A stretch of 64,000 nt of DNA from an uncultured Christensenellaceae bacterium (lineage in GTDB: Bacteria > Bacillota > Clostridia > Christensenellales > CAG-314). The stretch is taken from positions 25,079 to 89,078 of the forward strand of contig CAJUNH010000005.1 of NCBI GenBank assembly GCA_910587795.1, written 5' to 3'. The notes under the pieces were generated by a model. The model was given only the letters and a program-made list of their open reading frames with translations, made no database searches and was not told where the DNA came from. How positions within the stretch are numbered: the first letter of the stretch is position 1; every line of letters starts with the position of its first letter. A program made the translations under genes and the position numbers. Positions 50,811 to 60,142 of the stretch are shown here, one piece after another.

Positions 50811-53237
50811 ATGGATAAAGTAGCGGTAGAAAGCAAATGGAATAAACGCTGGCAGGAAAAACCCGTTTATAAATTCGATCCCAAAAAACAAGACAAATAT
50901 TACGTTTTGGAAATGTTCAGTTATCCCAGCGGATCTAAACTGCACGTAGGACACTGGTATAACTACGGACTTACGGACAGTTTTGCACGCTATCAAATTA
51001 TGAAAGGCCGCAACGTCTTTCAGCCTATGGGCTTTGACGCATTCGGTTTGCCTGCGGAAAACTACGCAATAAAAACGGGAATTCACCCTCAGGATTCCAC
51101 AATGCAGAATATAGAGGTAATGGAGCGGCAGCTTAAAAATATCGGCGCAATGTTCGATTGGGATCACGAAATCAAAACCTGTCTGCCCGATTATTACAAG
51201 TGGACGCAGTGGATATTTTGTCAGCTTTACAAAAAAGGACTGGCTTACAGAAAAAAAGCGCCCGTTAACTGGTGTCCCGGCTGTAACACAGTGCTTGCCA
51301 ACGAGCAGGTTATAGACGGCCATTGCGAACGCTGCGAAAGTCAAGTTATCAAAAAAGATTTAACGCAATGGTTTTTTAAAATTACCGCTTACGCCGACGA
51401 ACTTATCGACGGATTGGACGCTTTGGACTGGCCGGAAAAAACAAAGGCTATGCAGCGTAACTGGATAGGCAAATCGCAAGGCGGCGAAATTACTTTTGAT
51501 TTGTGCGACGGCAAAGGCAGCTTTAACGTGTTTACAACCCGCGCGGATACGTTGTTCGGCTGCACCTACGCGGTGCTTGCGCCCGAACATCCGTTGGTAG
51601 AAAAAATCACTGCAAAGGAATATAAAGAGCAGGTACAAAAATACTGCGACGAGGTTGCAAAAACCGACGAAATCGAACGTTTGTCTACGGCAAAGGATAA
51701 GACGGGCGTGTTTACCGGCGCGTATGCCGTTAATCCCGTTAACGGCGAAAAGGTTCAGGTCTGGATCGGCGATTATGTGCTTGCCAGCTACGGCACCGGC
51801 GCGGTTATGGGCGTACCTTCGCACGATGCGCGCGACTACAAATTTGCTCAAACCCACGGACTGGATATAAAAAGGGTAATAAAGGGAGCGTCCGCGGATA
51901 TTGACGACAGCTTGCCTTTCTGCGATTACGGCGTAATGGTAAACAGCGGCGAGTTTGACGGAATGAGCAGCGAAGAGGGCCGCGTTGCCGTAGTAAAGAA
52001 ACTTGCTTCGCTGGGCAAAGGTAGACTAACTACAAATTACCGTTTGCGCGACTGGCTTGTGTCCCGTCAACGCTACTGGGGCGCGCCTATTCCCGTAATA
52101 CATTGTCCGCATTGCGGAGAGGTTTTGGACGAAAATCTGCCTGTAATGCTTCCTTACGACGTGGAGTTTAAACCCGACGGCACAAGTCCGCTTGCAAAAC
52201 ATCAAAAATTTATCCACGACGTAACTTGTCCCAAGTGCGGAGCAAAAGCCGTGCGCGACCCCGATACGTTGGATACGTTTGTGTGCAGCAGTTGGTACTA
52301 TTTGCGTTATACCGACCCGAATAATACCGATAAGCCTTTTGATACGGTTATTGCGGATAAAATGCTTCCCGTAGATAAATACGTAGGCGGAGCGGAACAC
52401 GCTTGTATGCACCTATTATATGCGCGCTTTATAACAAAGGCATTGCGCGATATGGGCTACGTTCACTTTGACGAACCGTTTAAGTCTCTTGTTCATCAGG
52501 GAGTAATTTTAGGACCCGACGGAAACCGTATGAGTAAATCCCACGGCAACGTGGTGTCTCCCGACGAATTTGTTTCCGCATACGGCGCCGACGTATTCCG
52601 CTGTTATCTTGCTTTCGGTTTTAAGTACACCGAGGGCGGACCGTGGAACGATGACGGTATAAAGGCTATCAATAAGTGGCTGGATAGGGCGGAACGCTGC
52701 GTTTTGTCAGCGTACGGCAGCTATCCAACCGCAGATAATTTCGGCGCGGAGGAAAAGGAACTGAACCGCGTCCGTCATAATACGATTAAGTCGGTCGATG
52801 CCGACTATGCGGATTTTAGTTTTAATACGGCGGTTGCGCGTATGATGGAACTGGTAAACGCATTAAGTAAATACGATCAAAACGCCTTTAAAAACGCTAA
52901 GCTGTACCGCGATACGGCGGACGATTTGCTTAAAGTTCTTTGTCCGCTTGCGCCTCACTTCTGCGAAGAGCTGTGGCAGCAGACGGGACACGAGGGCAGC
53001 ATAATTGTTGCTCCGTTTCCCGTTTACGACGAAAACGCGCTTAAAGCCAGCGAGGTGGAAATGCTGGTGCAGTTTAACAGCCGTCCCAAAACGCGTATAA
53101 CGGTAGATACAAGTTTAAACGTTAAACAGATAGAAGAAAAAGCGCTTGCGGACGAAAAAGTACGCGAACTGCTTAACGGCGCAGCTGTCAAAAAGGTAAT
53201 AGTTATACCTAACAGATTAATTAACGTGATAATTTAA
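50811..53237 (+). CDS. leuS: Leucyl-tRNA synthetase
   Basis: An 808-residue class I synthetase charging tRNA-Leu. LHVGH at residues 44-48 is the HIGH motif and MSKS near 574 the KMSKS. The editing domain lies around residues 225-420 ([16 protein letters not shown] is its start). The zinc-type CPGC/CERC segment ([12 protein letters not shown]) is present. The start at 50811 is favoured by the promoter and ribosome site and by the normal family length. It is monocistronic with a 24-base leader and no T-box. Confidence 0.97.
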   Translation: MDKVAVESKWNKRWQEKPVYKFDPKKQDKYYVLEMFSYPSGSKLHVGHWYNYGLTDSFARYQIMKGRNVFQPMGFDAFGLPAENYAIKTGIHPQDSTMQNIEVMERQLKNIGAMFDWDHEIKTCLPDYYKWTQWIFCQLYKKGLAYRKKAPVNWCPGCNTVLANEQVIDGHCERCESQVIKKDLTQWFFKITAYADELIDGLDALDWPEKTKAMQRNWIGKSQGGEITFDLCDGKGSFNVFTTRADTLFGCTYAVLAPEHPLVEKITAKEYKEQVQKYCDEVAKTDEIERLSTAKDKTGVFTGAYAVNPVNGEKVQVWIGDYVLASYGTGAVMGVPSHDARDYKFAQTHGLDIKRVIKGASADIDDSLPFCDYGVMVNSGEFDGMSSEEGRVAVVKKLASLGKGRLTTNYRLRDWLVSRQRYWGAPIPVIHCPHCGEVLDENLPVMLPYDVEFKPDGTSPLAKHQKFIHDVTCPKCGAKAVRDPDTLDTFVCSSWYYLRYTDPNNTDKPFDTVIADKMLPVDKYVGGAEHACMHLLYARFITKALRDMGYVHFDEPFKSLVHQGVILGPDGNRMSKSHGNVVSPDEFVSAYGADVFRCYLAFGFKYTEGGPWNDDGIKAINKWLDRAERCVLSAYGSYPTADNFGAEEKELNRVRHNTIKSVDADYADFSFNTAVARMMELVNALSKYDQNAFKNAKLYRDTADDLLKVLCPLAPHFCEELWQQTGHEGSIIVAPFPVYDENALKASEVEMLVQFNSRPKTRITVDTSLNVKQIEEKALADEKVRELLNGAAVKKVIVIPNRLINVII

Positions 53238-53354
53238 GGCAAAAATTATACGGACGTTCGCTGTGGGTTAAAGGTTTTTAAGGATTTTTATTTCGGCGTA
53301 CGGATTTGGGCTATTAACTGCAAAATTAAATCACGGCAATAAGCAGTAAGAACG

Positions 53355-53471
53355 TATAATTATACTGTAAAACACATAAACATATCGAATTAGCATTAAC
53401 AGCATTTAATTACTGTTAATGACAATTATAGATCACATTACAAATATAGTGTTTTTCGTGTACGATATAAT
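53355..53471 (+). repeat. Diverged copy of the 122-bp repeat before cysK
   Basis: It has a TATAAT at 53355 and ends with TTTTTCGTGTACGATATAAT at 53471. The interior keeps AGCATTAACAGCATTTAATTACTGTTAAT words like those in the other copies. The following TTAAGCAATT matches the bases after the copy at 45428 (TAAAGCAATA). It ends 52 bases before cysK. Confidence 0.6.
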
Positions 53472-53522
53472 TAAGCAATTTACCGGGTTATAACGGCACT
53501 TTCTGTAAGTAGGTTTTATATT

Positions 53523-54431
53523 ATGAACATAGAACGATTTAAACAACTTTCTGCCGAGCTGGGCATAGGCGATACTCCTTTAATACCTTACGAAGAGGAT
53601 TATCCTTCGGATATTTATATAAAAAACGAAGCGATGAACGCCGGCGGAAGTATTAAGGACCGCGCGGCGCTTGCTATGGTTTTGTCCGCCGAGGAGCAAG
53701 GTATATTGCATAAAGGCGATACTATTGTGGAAGCAACCAGCGGCAATATGGGCATATCTCTTGCGTATGTCGGCGTCAAACTCGGCTATAAAGTAGAGCT
53801 TACAATGCCTGCCTCTATGTCTGTGGAGCGGCGTACGCTGCTGCAGGGTCTGGGCGCGCAGGTTGTGCTTACCGAGGGAAATCTTGGGATGAAAGGCGCA
53901 ATAGATATGGCGGAACAGTTGTCCAAAGAACGTAATCACGTGTGGCTTAAACAGTTTGATAACGCCGCAAACGCCGAAGCGCATTATCTTTCTACGGGAG
54001 AGGAAATTCTGCGTCAGTTGGATAAAGTCGACGTATTTGTATCGGGCGTAGGTACGGGCGGAACTATCACGGGAACGGCAAAGCGCATAAAGGAAAATTT
54101 TCCCTACTGCGTTGTTGTGGCAGTGGAACCGGCAAGCAGCGCCACGCTGTCGCGCGGCGAAAAGGGTGTTCACGCAATACAGGGTATAGGCGCAGGGTTT
54201 GTGCCGAGTATCTACGACGGAAGTATTGTGGACAGAATAGAGCTTGTTACGGACGAAGAGGCAATGGCAACTTTTAAAACGTTAAACAATAAACAGGGAT
54301 ACTGCTGCGGAATATCGTCTGCGGCTAATATTGCGGTTGCAGTCCGCCTTGCCGAACAAGCGGAATATACGGGTAAAAATATCGTAACCGTTTTTGCCGA
54401 CGGCGACGATAGATACGAATCTCTGTTATAA
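53523..54431 (+). CDS. cysK: Cysteine synthase
   Basis: A 302-residue PLP enzyme making cysteine from O-acetylserine and sulfide. GGSIKDRAA (about residue 41) carries the PLP lysine; TSGNMGISLA binds the substrate; GVGTGGTITG is the phosphate-binding loop. ATGAACATAG follows a weak site, TAAGTAGG, 9 bases upstream. It is downstream of the diverged repeat copy whose end could provide the promoter. Other beta-family members such as CysM cannot be strictly excluded. Confidence 0.9.
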   Translation: MNIERFKQLSAELGIGDTPLIPYEEDYPSDIYIKNEAMNAGGSIKDRAALAMVLSAEEQGILHKGDTIVEATSGNMGISLAYVGVKLGYKVELTMPASMSVERRTLLQGLGAQVVLTEGNLGMKGAIDMAEQLSKERNHVWLKQFDNAANAEAHYLSTGEEILRQLDKVDVFVSGVGTGGTITGTAKRIKENFPYCVVVAVEPASSATLSRGEKGVHAIQGIGAGFVPSIYDGSIVDRIELVTDEEAMATFKTLNNKQGYCCGISSAANIAVAVRLAEQAEYTGKNIVTVFADGDDRYESLL

Positions 54432-54482
54432 AAGAGAACGCATATTTGTTTTTTCATTATTGATATTTTTGAAAAATCGTAC

Positions 54483-54511
54483 TTGACAACAGCTTAAAGT
54501 AAATATAAAAT
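54483..54511 (+). promoter_or_regulatory. Promoter of the small lipoprotein gene
   Basis: TTGACA (54483-54488), 17 bp, TAAAAT (54506-54511). A hairpin GTAGCGG/CCGCTAC (54522-54538) lies right at the predicted 5' end and may protect the message. Confidence 0.85.
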
Positions 54512-54570
54512 TAAATACAGAGTAGCGGCTGCCGCTACCGGAATACATATATTTTATGGAGGAAAATGAT

Positions 54571-54927
54571 ATGAAAAAAATTGCAAGAATTACAGCGCTT
54601 ATGTTAGTTGTAGTTTTAAGCCTTGCTCTGCTTGCTTCTTGCGGAATCAGCGAAAAAACCGCTGAAAAAGTTAATCAAGCCGTTAAAGACGGCGAAGCTA
54701 TGTCCGTTGCGGATTTAAAGAAGCTGTGCGGCGGAGATCCCACATACGACCTGCGTGTTGTCGGTACCGGTACCGGTTTCCTTGTATGGGTTAGCGGCTG
54801 CAAAACTCCCGAGGATGTTCAAAAGAAATTAGACGACGGTAAAACTCCAAAAGCTCTTTATGTAATGGTTGTTGTCGGCAAAGCAACTACGGCTGTTTTC
54901 CAAGACTACGATAAGGATAAAAAATAA
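54571..54927 (+). CDS. Small lipoprotein
   Basis: A 118-residue exported protein of unknown function. Signal peptide residues 1-22 (KKIARITALMLVVVLSLA) ends in the lipobox LLASC. The mature part of about 95 residues has one conserved-looking cysteine pair (LKKLCGG and VSGCKT). GGAGG lies eight bases before the ATG; an ATG at 54556 is part of that ribosome site, not the start. A strong consensus promoter and terminator suggest high expression. Confidence 0.85.
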   Translation: MKKIARITALMLVVVLSLALLASCGISEKTAEKVNQAVKDGEAMSVADLKKLCGGDPTYDLRVVGTGTGFLVWVSGCKTPEDVQKKLDDGKTPKALYVMVVVGKATTAVFQDYDKDKK

Positions 54928-54940
54928 ATAAACGGTTTTC

Positions 54941-54970
54941 AAAATCCCGACGTTGCGTCGGGATTTTTTA
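54941..54970 (+). terminator. Terminator after the small lipoprotein gene
   Basis: AAAATCCCGACG (54941-54952) pairs with CGTCGGGATTTT (54956-54967), loop TTG, then TT. Confidence 0.9.
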
Positions 54971-54983
54971 CTGCCGTCAATTA

Positions 54984-55013
54984 TTGACACAAACGTTGTT
55001 TGCGTGGTACAAT
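54984..55013 (+). promoter_or_regulatory. Promoter of trpS
   Basis: TTGACA (54984-54989), 18 bp, TACAAT (55008-55013) with extended -10 TGG. Confidence 0.8.
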
Positions 55014-55092
55014 ACAATGACAATATATGTACGAATGTAAAAATGTCAACAGTCTTGTTAAATAATTTATAATAAAAAGGAGGCTACAGATT

Positions 55093-56097
55093 ATGGATAA
55101 CGTCAAAAAAACGGTATTTTCCGGCGTACAGCCGACAGGCAAAATTACGCTGGGCAACTATTTGGGGGCAATCCGTAACTGGACGCCTTTGCAAGACGAA
55201 TATAACTGCCTGTACTGCGTGGTGGATTTGCACTCTTTAACGGTTGCACAAGTGCCTGCGGAACTGCGCAAAAATACAATGGACCTTGTTGCGCTGTATA
55301 TCGCCTGCGGAATAGACCCTAACAAAAGCACGCTGTTTATCCAGTCGCATGTGCATCAACATGCGGAACTTGCCTGGATTTTGGATACCGTTGCTTATAT
55401 AGGCGAATTAAACCGTATGACGCAATTTAAGGATAAGTCAAGGAAACACGCGGATAATATAAATATGGGGTTAATGAACTACCCTGTGCTTATGGCAAGC
55501 GATATTTTGCTGTACCAGACGGAATTGGTGCCTATCGGCAAAGACCAAACGCAGCACTTGGAGCTTGCTCGCGACCTTGCCGAACGTTTTAACGGAAGAT
55601 ACAGCGATACCTTTGCAGTGCCCGAGGCGCTGACGTACAAGTCTGGCAGCAGTATTAAAAGCTTACAGGATACGTCTGTAAAAATGTCTAAATCCGACCC
55701 TAACGAAAATGCTGTCGTTTCGCTTATGGACGATAAGGATGCAATAGCGCGCAAATTTAAACGCGCCGTTACCGATTGCGATACGGCGGTGCGGTTTGCC
55801 GAGGACAAAGCGGCTATATCCAATCTGCTTACTATTTACAGTTTGTGCAGCGGCGAAAGTATTGAAAAGGCGGAATTTCGTTTTGCGGGCAAGGGCTACG
55901 GCGAATTTAAACAAGCCGTTGCCGACGCGGTTATTGCCGTAGTCGAGCCGATTCAGGCGGAGCAAAAGCGGCTTGCTGCGGATAAGGCGTATTTAGAGGG
56001 CGTGTTAAAGCAAGGCGCGGAACAAGCCGGGCGGTTGGCGCGCAGGACGTTGGATAAGGTTTACCGTAAGGTGGGGCTTGTAGGGCGTTTTAGATAG
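55093..56097 (+). CDS. trpS: Tryptophanyl-tRNA synthetase
   Basis: A 334-residue class I synthetase charging tRNA-Trp. GVQPTGKITLGNYLG carries the HIGH-type motif TLGN, and VKMSKSDPNE the KMSKS loop. GKDQTQHLELARDLA is typical of the family. AAAGGAGG precedes the ATG. The next gene begins one base after the stop, so trpS leads an operon with the DUF5685, J-like and membrane protein genes. Confidence 0.97.
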   Translation: MDNVKKTVFSGVQPTGKITLGNYLGAIRNWTPLQDEYNCLYCVVDLHSLTVAQVPAELRKNTMDLVALYIACGIDPNKSTLFIQSHVHQHAELAWILDTVAYIGELNRMTQFKDKSRKHADNINMGLMNYPVLMASDILLYQTELVPIGKDQTQHLELARDLAERFNGRYSDTFAVPEALTYKSGSSIKSLQDTSVKMSKSDPNENAVVSLMDDKDAIARKFKRAVTDCDTAVRFAEDKAAISNLLTIYSLCSGESIEKAEFRFAGKGYGEFKQAVADAVIAVVEPIQAEQKRLAADKAYLEGVLKQGAEQAGRLARRTLDKVYRKVGLVGRFR

Positions 56098-56098
56098 T

Positions 56099-56953
56099 AT
56101 GTTTGGATATTTGGATATAAATAAAGATACCCTAGGCGACGGACAGCGCGGTTTATGGCAGACGTTTATGTGCGGTTTGTGTATGTCCACAAAGCGCGAT
56201 TACGGTAATTTTCCGCGGGCGTTTATCACAAACGACATTAATTTTTTTAACGTGCTGTTTCACTCCGTCGTTCAAGCTGACGTGGAAATCGAAAATAAAA
56301 CTTGTTTTTCGCATCCGCTTAAAAAAAGAGCGATATTGAAAACGAACGGTCTAACAGACTTGCTGGCGTCCGCAAACGTACTGCTTACTTATTGGAACGT
56401 CTACGACGACGTTTTGGACGGTACGGGTCTTGCTAAGCGTACGGTGCTTAAATCTTTAAAAAAGTCTTATACCGACGCCAAGCTAAAACTACCTTTAATG
56501 GACGAAATGCTGTCTAAAATGTATGCTGAGCTGCAATCGATGGAAAAAGGCGGTTGTAGCAGTATAGATAAGGTCGCCCACTCGTTTGCAAGTTTGTCAC
56601 AGCAGTTTTGCGTTCAAATTTTGGCGGATAACGCAACGGAATACGTACAAACGCTGTGTTATAATTTGGGTAAATGGATATACTTAATTGACGCGTTGGA
56701 CGACGTAAGTAAGGACATAAAAAGCAATAATTATAATGTGTTTGTGCGTTGTTACAGTTTAATGCGCGCAAAGGATATAAAAAAATATTGTAGTGATATA
56801 AAGTTTTTACTGTATACCACGCTTAACCGAATTGCACAGGCGTTTAACGATTTAAACCTTACAAAATATACCTGCATACTGCAAAACGTTTTGTTTGAAG
56901 GTATACGCAATAAAACCGAACGGATTTTAAAAAAGAGCGCAGAACTTTCTTGA
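56099..56953 (+). CDS. DUF5685 family protein
   Basis: A 284-residue mostly helical protein, starting MFGYLDINKDTLGDG, followed by QTFMCGLCMSTKRDYG with a CxxC pair, and NVYDDVLDGTG, KWIYLIDALDDVSKD, aspartate-rich helices that recall metal-binding helices of prenyl synthases. DUF5685 members are widespread in Clostridia and their role is not known to me. It lies between trpS and a J-like protein gene, which is a common setting. Confidence 0.8.
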   Translation: MFGYLDINKDTLGDGQRGLWQTFMCGLCMSTKRDYGNFPRAFITNDINFFNVLFHSVVQADVEIENKTCFSHPLKKRAILKTNGLTDLLASANVLLTYWNVYDDVLDGTGLAKRTVLKSLKKSYTDAKLKLPLMDEMLSKMYAELQSMEKGGCSSIDKVAHSFASLSQQFCVQILADNATEYVQTLCYNLGKWIYLIDALDDVSKDIKSNNYNVFVRCYSLMRAKDIKKYCSDIKFLLYTTLNRIAQAFNDLNLTKYTCILQNVLFEGIRNKTERILKKSAELS

Positions 56954-57066
56954 TTTTAAAACAAGCGTTTTGCAAATTAAAAAAATTTGGATTATTGCAG
57001 CTTTTGAAATTAAATTGTTTGCGGTTATAAAACCGTATGTATTTAAACAAAAATTTGGAGAGATAA

Positions 57067-57687
57067 ATGGACTACAACGCATACGAAATATTAGGATTGA
57101 CAACCTCTGCCACGCGCGGCGAAATCGACGCAAAGTACAAAGAGTTGCGGGATAGATATCAACGCGACCGTTTTTTGCCCGGAGAAGAAGGCGAAGACGC
57201 CGCGGAAAAGCTGCAGCAAATAGAGGTTGCATATAGGGATATTTTGGCATCAAGCGATCAACAGAAGCAAACGGAGTCGTTTACTTGCGACGAAGGCTAC
57301 GAACAAGTCCAGCGCTTAATTTCCGAAAACAAACTTGCCGAAGCGCAGGCAATACTGGATTCTCGCGAAATCCGCGATGCGGAATGGCATTATGTTCAGT
57401 CTATATTGTTTTATAAGCAAAACTGGTTTTTGGAAAGCAAAAAGCAGCTGGAACTTGCCTGTCAAATGGACCCGTCCAACGAACGGTATAAACAGAGTTT
57501 GGAAAAATTGACCAAGATACTTGCGTCTAACACTATAAGCCCGGATCAACTGCGCACAACGTCCAGACCTATGGACAGCGGACCGCAGGTAGGCGCGGGC
57601 AACGGAACGTGCACGGGAAGCGCGTGCGCCGACTGTCTGTTGTGCAACGCGTGCTGTAACTGTCTGAGCTGTATGGGCAACTGTTAG
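57067..57687 (+). CDS. J-domain-like protein lacking HPD, with Cys-rich tail
   Basis: A 206-residue protein. Residues 3-65 match a J domain (YEILGLTTSATRGEIDAKYKEL ... AYRDIL in shape), but the HPD motif that activates DnaK reads QRD, so stimulation of Hsp70 is doubtful. The middle (about 80-155) looks like helical TPR-like pairs. The last 25 residues contain nine cysteines (GSACADCLLCNACCNCLSC) and could bind metal. GGAGAGATAA precedes the ATG. The membrane protein gene begins one base after its stop. Confidence 0.82.
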   Translation: MDYNAYEILGLTTSATRGEIDAKYKELRDRYQRDRFLPGEEGEDAAEKLQQIEVAYRDILASSDQQKQTESFTCDEGYEQVQRLISENKLAEAQAILDSREIRDAEWHYVQSILFYKQNWFLESKKQLELACQMDPSNERYKQSLEKLTKILASNTISPDQLRTTSRPMDSGPQVGAGNGTCTGSACADCLLCNACCNCLSCMGNC

Positions 57688-57688
57688 T

Positions 57689-58318
57689 ATGAATAAAGCT
57701 AAACTTGCCGCAGTCAGCGGTATATGTTCTGCCGTTTGTCTCGGTTGTTTGGCGCTTGCGTGTTACGTAAAATGGGTTATGCTTTTGTGTGCAGCAATAG
57801 CAACCGTTGCGTGCGCACTGCCTACGTTGATGGACGGCGGTAAGTGGATATATTCGGTTTTAATACTGCTTGTAAGCGGTGCTTTGGGAATGTTTATCGG
57901 TATAGCCAACGTCACGTACGTTGCGCCTATTGTTGCTTTTTGTATGCCTTTCGGCATTGTTAAAGCCTATGGCGAATCGGTAAAAGTAACGGCGTCGTTT
58001 GCCGAACCTACGGTGTTGGAAGATCCGTTTGACAGTAAAGACGATAAAAAAGTCGTTGCCGTAAACGTAGACGGAAAACTGAGTATGCTGCGTTTTGTCA
58101 AGTGGATATTGTACTTTGTACTGCTGGAAGCCGCGTTGGGTTTTACGGCGTTGTTTTCGTATCTGTTTACCAGAGATTTTTTTATGAGCCTTGCAGACAG
58201 CAAAATATTGTACTGGCTGTTAGGCGCGGCACAGTTGGTGGTGGTGCCGTACGACCTGCTAATACGCGGCTGTTTTTTAGGAACGCTGAAAATAATGCGC
58301 AGAGCGCATATAATGTAG
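57689..58318 (+). CDS. Unknown integral membrane protein
   Basis: A 209-residue protein with about six hydrophobic spans (residues 8-25, 29-47, 55-75, 77-93, 135-160, 175-195) and a charged cytoplasmic loop between residues 95 and 130. Not a family I recognise. It is tightly linked to the J-like gene and could anchor it at the membrane; this is an inference from gene order. A terminator follows. Confidence 0.7.
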   Translation: MNKAKLAAVSGICSAVCLGCLALACYVKWVMLLCAAIATVACALPTLMDGGKWIYSVLILLVSGALGMFIGIANVTYVAPIVAFCMPFGIVKAYGESVKVTASFAEPTVLEDPFDSKDDKKVVAVNVDGKLSMLRFVKWILYFVLLEAALGFTALFSYLFTRDFFMSLADSKILYWLLGAAQLVVVPYDLLIRGCFLGTLKIMRRAHIM

Positions 58319-58338
58319 AAAGTAAATATATTTATAAT

Positions 58339-58369
58339 AGGAGTTTTAAATATAAAAAAACTCCTTTTT
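58339..58369 (+). terminator. Terminator of the trpS operon
   Basis: AGGAGTTTT (58339-58347) pairs with AAAACTCCT (58357-58365), followed by TTTT. Confidence 0.85.
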
Positions 58370-58376
58370 GTATGAA

Positions 58377-58405
58377 AAAAGTACCGAGAAAATCTCGGTA
58401 CTTTT
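58377..58405 (-). terminator. Terminator of the tRNA gene
   Basis: GTACCGAGA (58381-58389) and TCTCGGTAC (58393-58401) form a perfect stem; AAAA on the left provides the minus-strand T-run. Confidence 0.9.
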
Positions 58406-58407
58406 AC

Positions 58408-58485
58408 TGGTTGCGGGGGCAGGATTTGAACCATACGACCTTCGGGTTATGAGCCCGATGAGCTACCAGACTGCTCTACCCCGCG
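58408..58485 (-). tRNA. Initiator tRNA-Met (CAU), bulged T-stem
   Basis: The minus-strand gene is 78 bases with encoded CCA (58410-58408). The anticodon is CAT in loop CTCATAA. The first base C opposes A72, and GGG/CCC pairs close the anticodon stem, as in initiator tRNA-fMet. The T-stem 5' side reads GTATGG opposite CCTGC, where GCAGG is usual, so pairing needs a U-G wobble and one bulged T. Its promoter (58525-58553) and terminator are intact. Confidence 0.9.
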
Positions 58486-58524
58486 ATATAAAATTTATAC
58501 TGTCTTGCTATCAACAGCTTTATT

Positions 58525-58553
58525 ATAATACAACAGCCGTACAAATATGTCAA
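58525..58553 (-). promoter_or_regulatory. Promoter of tRNA-fMet
   Basis: Minus strand TTGACA (58553-58548), 17 bp, TATTAT (58530-58525). Confidence 0.85.
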
Positions 58554-58612
58554 CTGTTTTACTGTAAATAAAATATCTATCCGTTTGTTTATATAAAAAA
58601 CGTTTTGTTTGC

Positions 58613-58641
58613 TTGTCTTTTAGCGCTATAAAGTATATAAT
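58613..58641 (+). promoter_or_regulatory. Promoter of the ZIP transporter gene
   Basis: TTGTCT (58613-58618), 17 bp, TATAAT (58636-58641); predicted start near 58648. Confidence 0.65.
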
Positions 58642-58857
58642 ATCGTACGCAGGTAAAGTTTTGTTTAACGCTTTTTTATGCGGCGAAGTTGCAGCGGTTT
58701 ACAACAGCGTTTAAATTCTTTTTACTGACGCTGCAATTAAATTGATGTGTGCAATAGCGGTTGCTATACGGAGAGTTATTTTTGTAAAAGTAAACAAAAT
58801 ACGTTAATAACGTAATTTTAGCGTTGGTTGTGTCAATAAACAAAAGAGGCAGTCTTA

Positions 58858-59718
58858 ATGGATTATTTGGCAATTATTATAATAACTTTTATATCGGGAG
58901 TAGTAGGCACGGGTCTTGGCGGTCTTGTAGGCGTGTTTTTAAAACGTGATTCCAACAAGGTTGTCAGTTTATTGCTGTCCTTTGCGGCGGGCATTATGCT
59001 TGCGGTAGTTTGCTTCGACCTTATGAAAGAACCTATCGATATGATGAACGAAGGTTTAATGCCCGATTATACGCCGTGGATTGTTATTGCTTCGGTTGCG
59101 GCGGGGTATGCGTTGGTATATTTGCTTAACTATATCATCGATAAGCGCACAAATCACGAGGTGGCGCACATAGACGCACAGCATCCTCAAACGGCGGACG
59201 ATTTGGACGAATTGATTCATGCCGATCACTTTAAGTCGCACAAGGACAGAAAAAACAACTTGTTTGTCGCCGGCGTTGTTATGATGTTGGCAATAGCCTT
59301 GCATAACCTTCCCGAAGGTATGGTTATAGGTGCGTCGTATGCCATTACCGATAATTTGGTAGATAATCTGTTTAGCGGAAGCGGCTTTATAATGGCGTTG
59401 GTTATTTGTTTGCACAATATTCCCGAAGGTATGGCTGTGTCCGTGCCTCTTGTTGCCGGCGGTATGGGCAGGATAAAATCGGCTTTGCTTACCGCGCTAA
59501 GCGGACTGCCTACTGTGTTCGGCGCGTTGTTGGGTTATGTTCTCGGCGGAATAAACGACGTTATGCTTGTAGTATCGCTGGGCTTTGCCAGCGGAGCAAT
59601 GCTGTACGTTGTTTTTTGCGAATTGCTGCCCGAGGCAATTTTAATGTGGAAAAGTAAATTGCCCGCGTTTACTTTGTTTGTCGGTGTTCTTGTCGGCTTT
59701 TTACTTGTATTATTTTAA
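58858..59718 (+). CDS. ZIP-family metal transporter
   Basis: A 286-residue inner membrane protein with eight predicted spans. Two HNLPEGM/HNIPEGM motifs (about residues 158 and 183) form the binuclear metal site. The cytoplasmic loop at residues 98-135 is rich in histidines (HEVAHIDAQHPQ, HADHFKSH). It is close to ZupT-type importers of zinc, iron or manganese; the substrate is not certain. AGAGG is nine bases before the ATG. No regulator is adjacent. Confidence 0.92.
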   Translation: MDYLAIIIITFISGVVGTGLGGLVGVFLKRDSNKVVSLLLSFAAGIMLAVVCFDLMKEPIDMMNEGLMPDYTPWIVIASVAAGYALVYLLNYIIDKRTNHEVAHIDAQHPQTADDLDELIHADHFKSHKDRKNNLFVAGVVMMLAIALHNLPEGMVIGASYAITDNLVDNLFSGSGFIMALVICLHNIPEGMAVSVPLVAGGMGRIKSALLTALSGLPTVFGALLGYVLGGINDVMLVVSLGFASGAMLYVVFCELLPEAILMWKSKLPAFTLFVGVLVGFLLVLF

Positions 59719-60142
59719 TCTATATTACTGTCGGTTTGTAAAAAATGCTTTGCGCTTTTTTGCGTAAGGATTTTTTATTTTGTACGTAAAAGTAAGTTTG
59801 TTTTCAACGGCAAGTTCCTAAGTTAATGAGGCTTTCGCTTTTAAATAATTCGATTGCATTCGCAAATTTTTTTATTGCGTCATTTATGTCGGCAGTTGTT
59901 GGCGTAGCCATTATCGTTTAAAATTATCGGTCTTTTTAAAAAGTTTATCGCCGATAGGTTGATGTATATATATTTTTAGTTTTAAATAATATTATAGCTA
60001 AATATATTAAATTAACTACAATTTTGGCGTTTCGTGAGCATTTTACGGTTGACTTTAATATTATTATTTAGTAAAATTAAATCGTATCGGGTTTTGCCCG
60101 TAATGGGTAAATTTAATTTTTTTCTAACGTTGGGAGGAAATT
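59719..60142. other. Intergenic region before the histidine kinase
   Basis: It holds the kinase promoter at 60049-60077. A 35-codon minus-strand frame (59911 to 59804) encodes an amphipathic helix but has no ribosome site, so I do not call it as a gene. The remainder is AT-rich without clear features. Confidence 0.5.
60049..60077 (+). promoter_or_regulatory. Promoter of the hybrid histidine kinase gene
   Basis: TTGACT (60049-60054), 17 bp, TAAAAT (60072-60077); leader of about 59 bases with GGGAGG before the ATG. Confidence 0.8.

Larger units (their letters stand above)
58486..58857. other. Divergent intergenic region with long leader of the ZIP gene
   Basis: Two promoters lie here, for tRNA-fMet (minus) and the ZIP gene (plus). 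Between the latter and the gene is a 210-base leader with a hairpin TTGCAGCG (58689-58696) / CGCTGCAA (58739-58746). Confidence 0.55.

Noticed and set aside
59804..59911. 35-codon minus-strand ORF encoding an amphipathic helix
   Set aside because: Attractive as a small peptide, but no ribosome site or promoter supports it.
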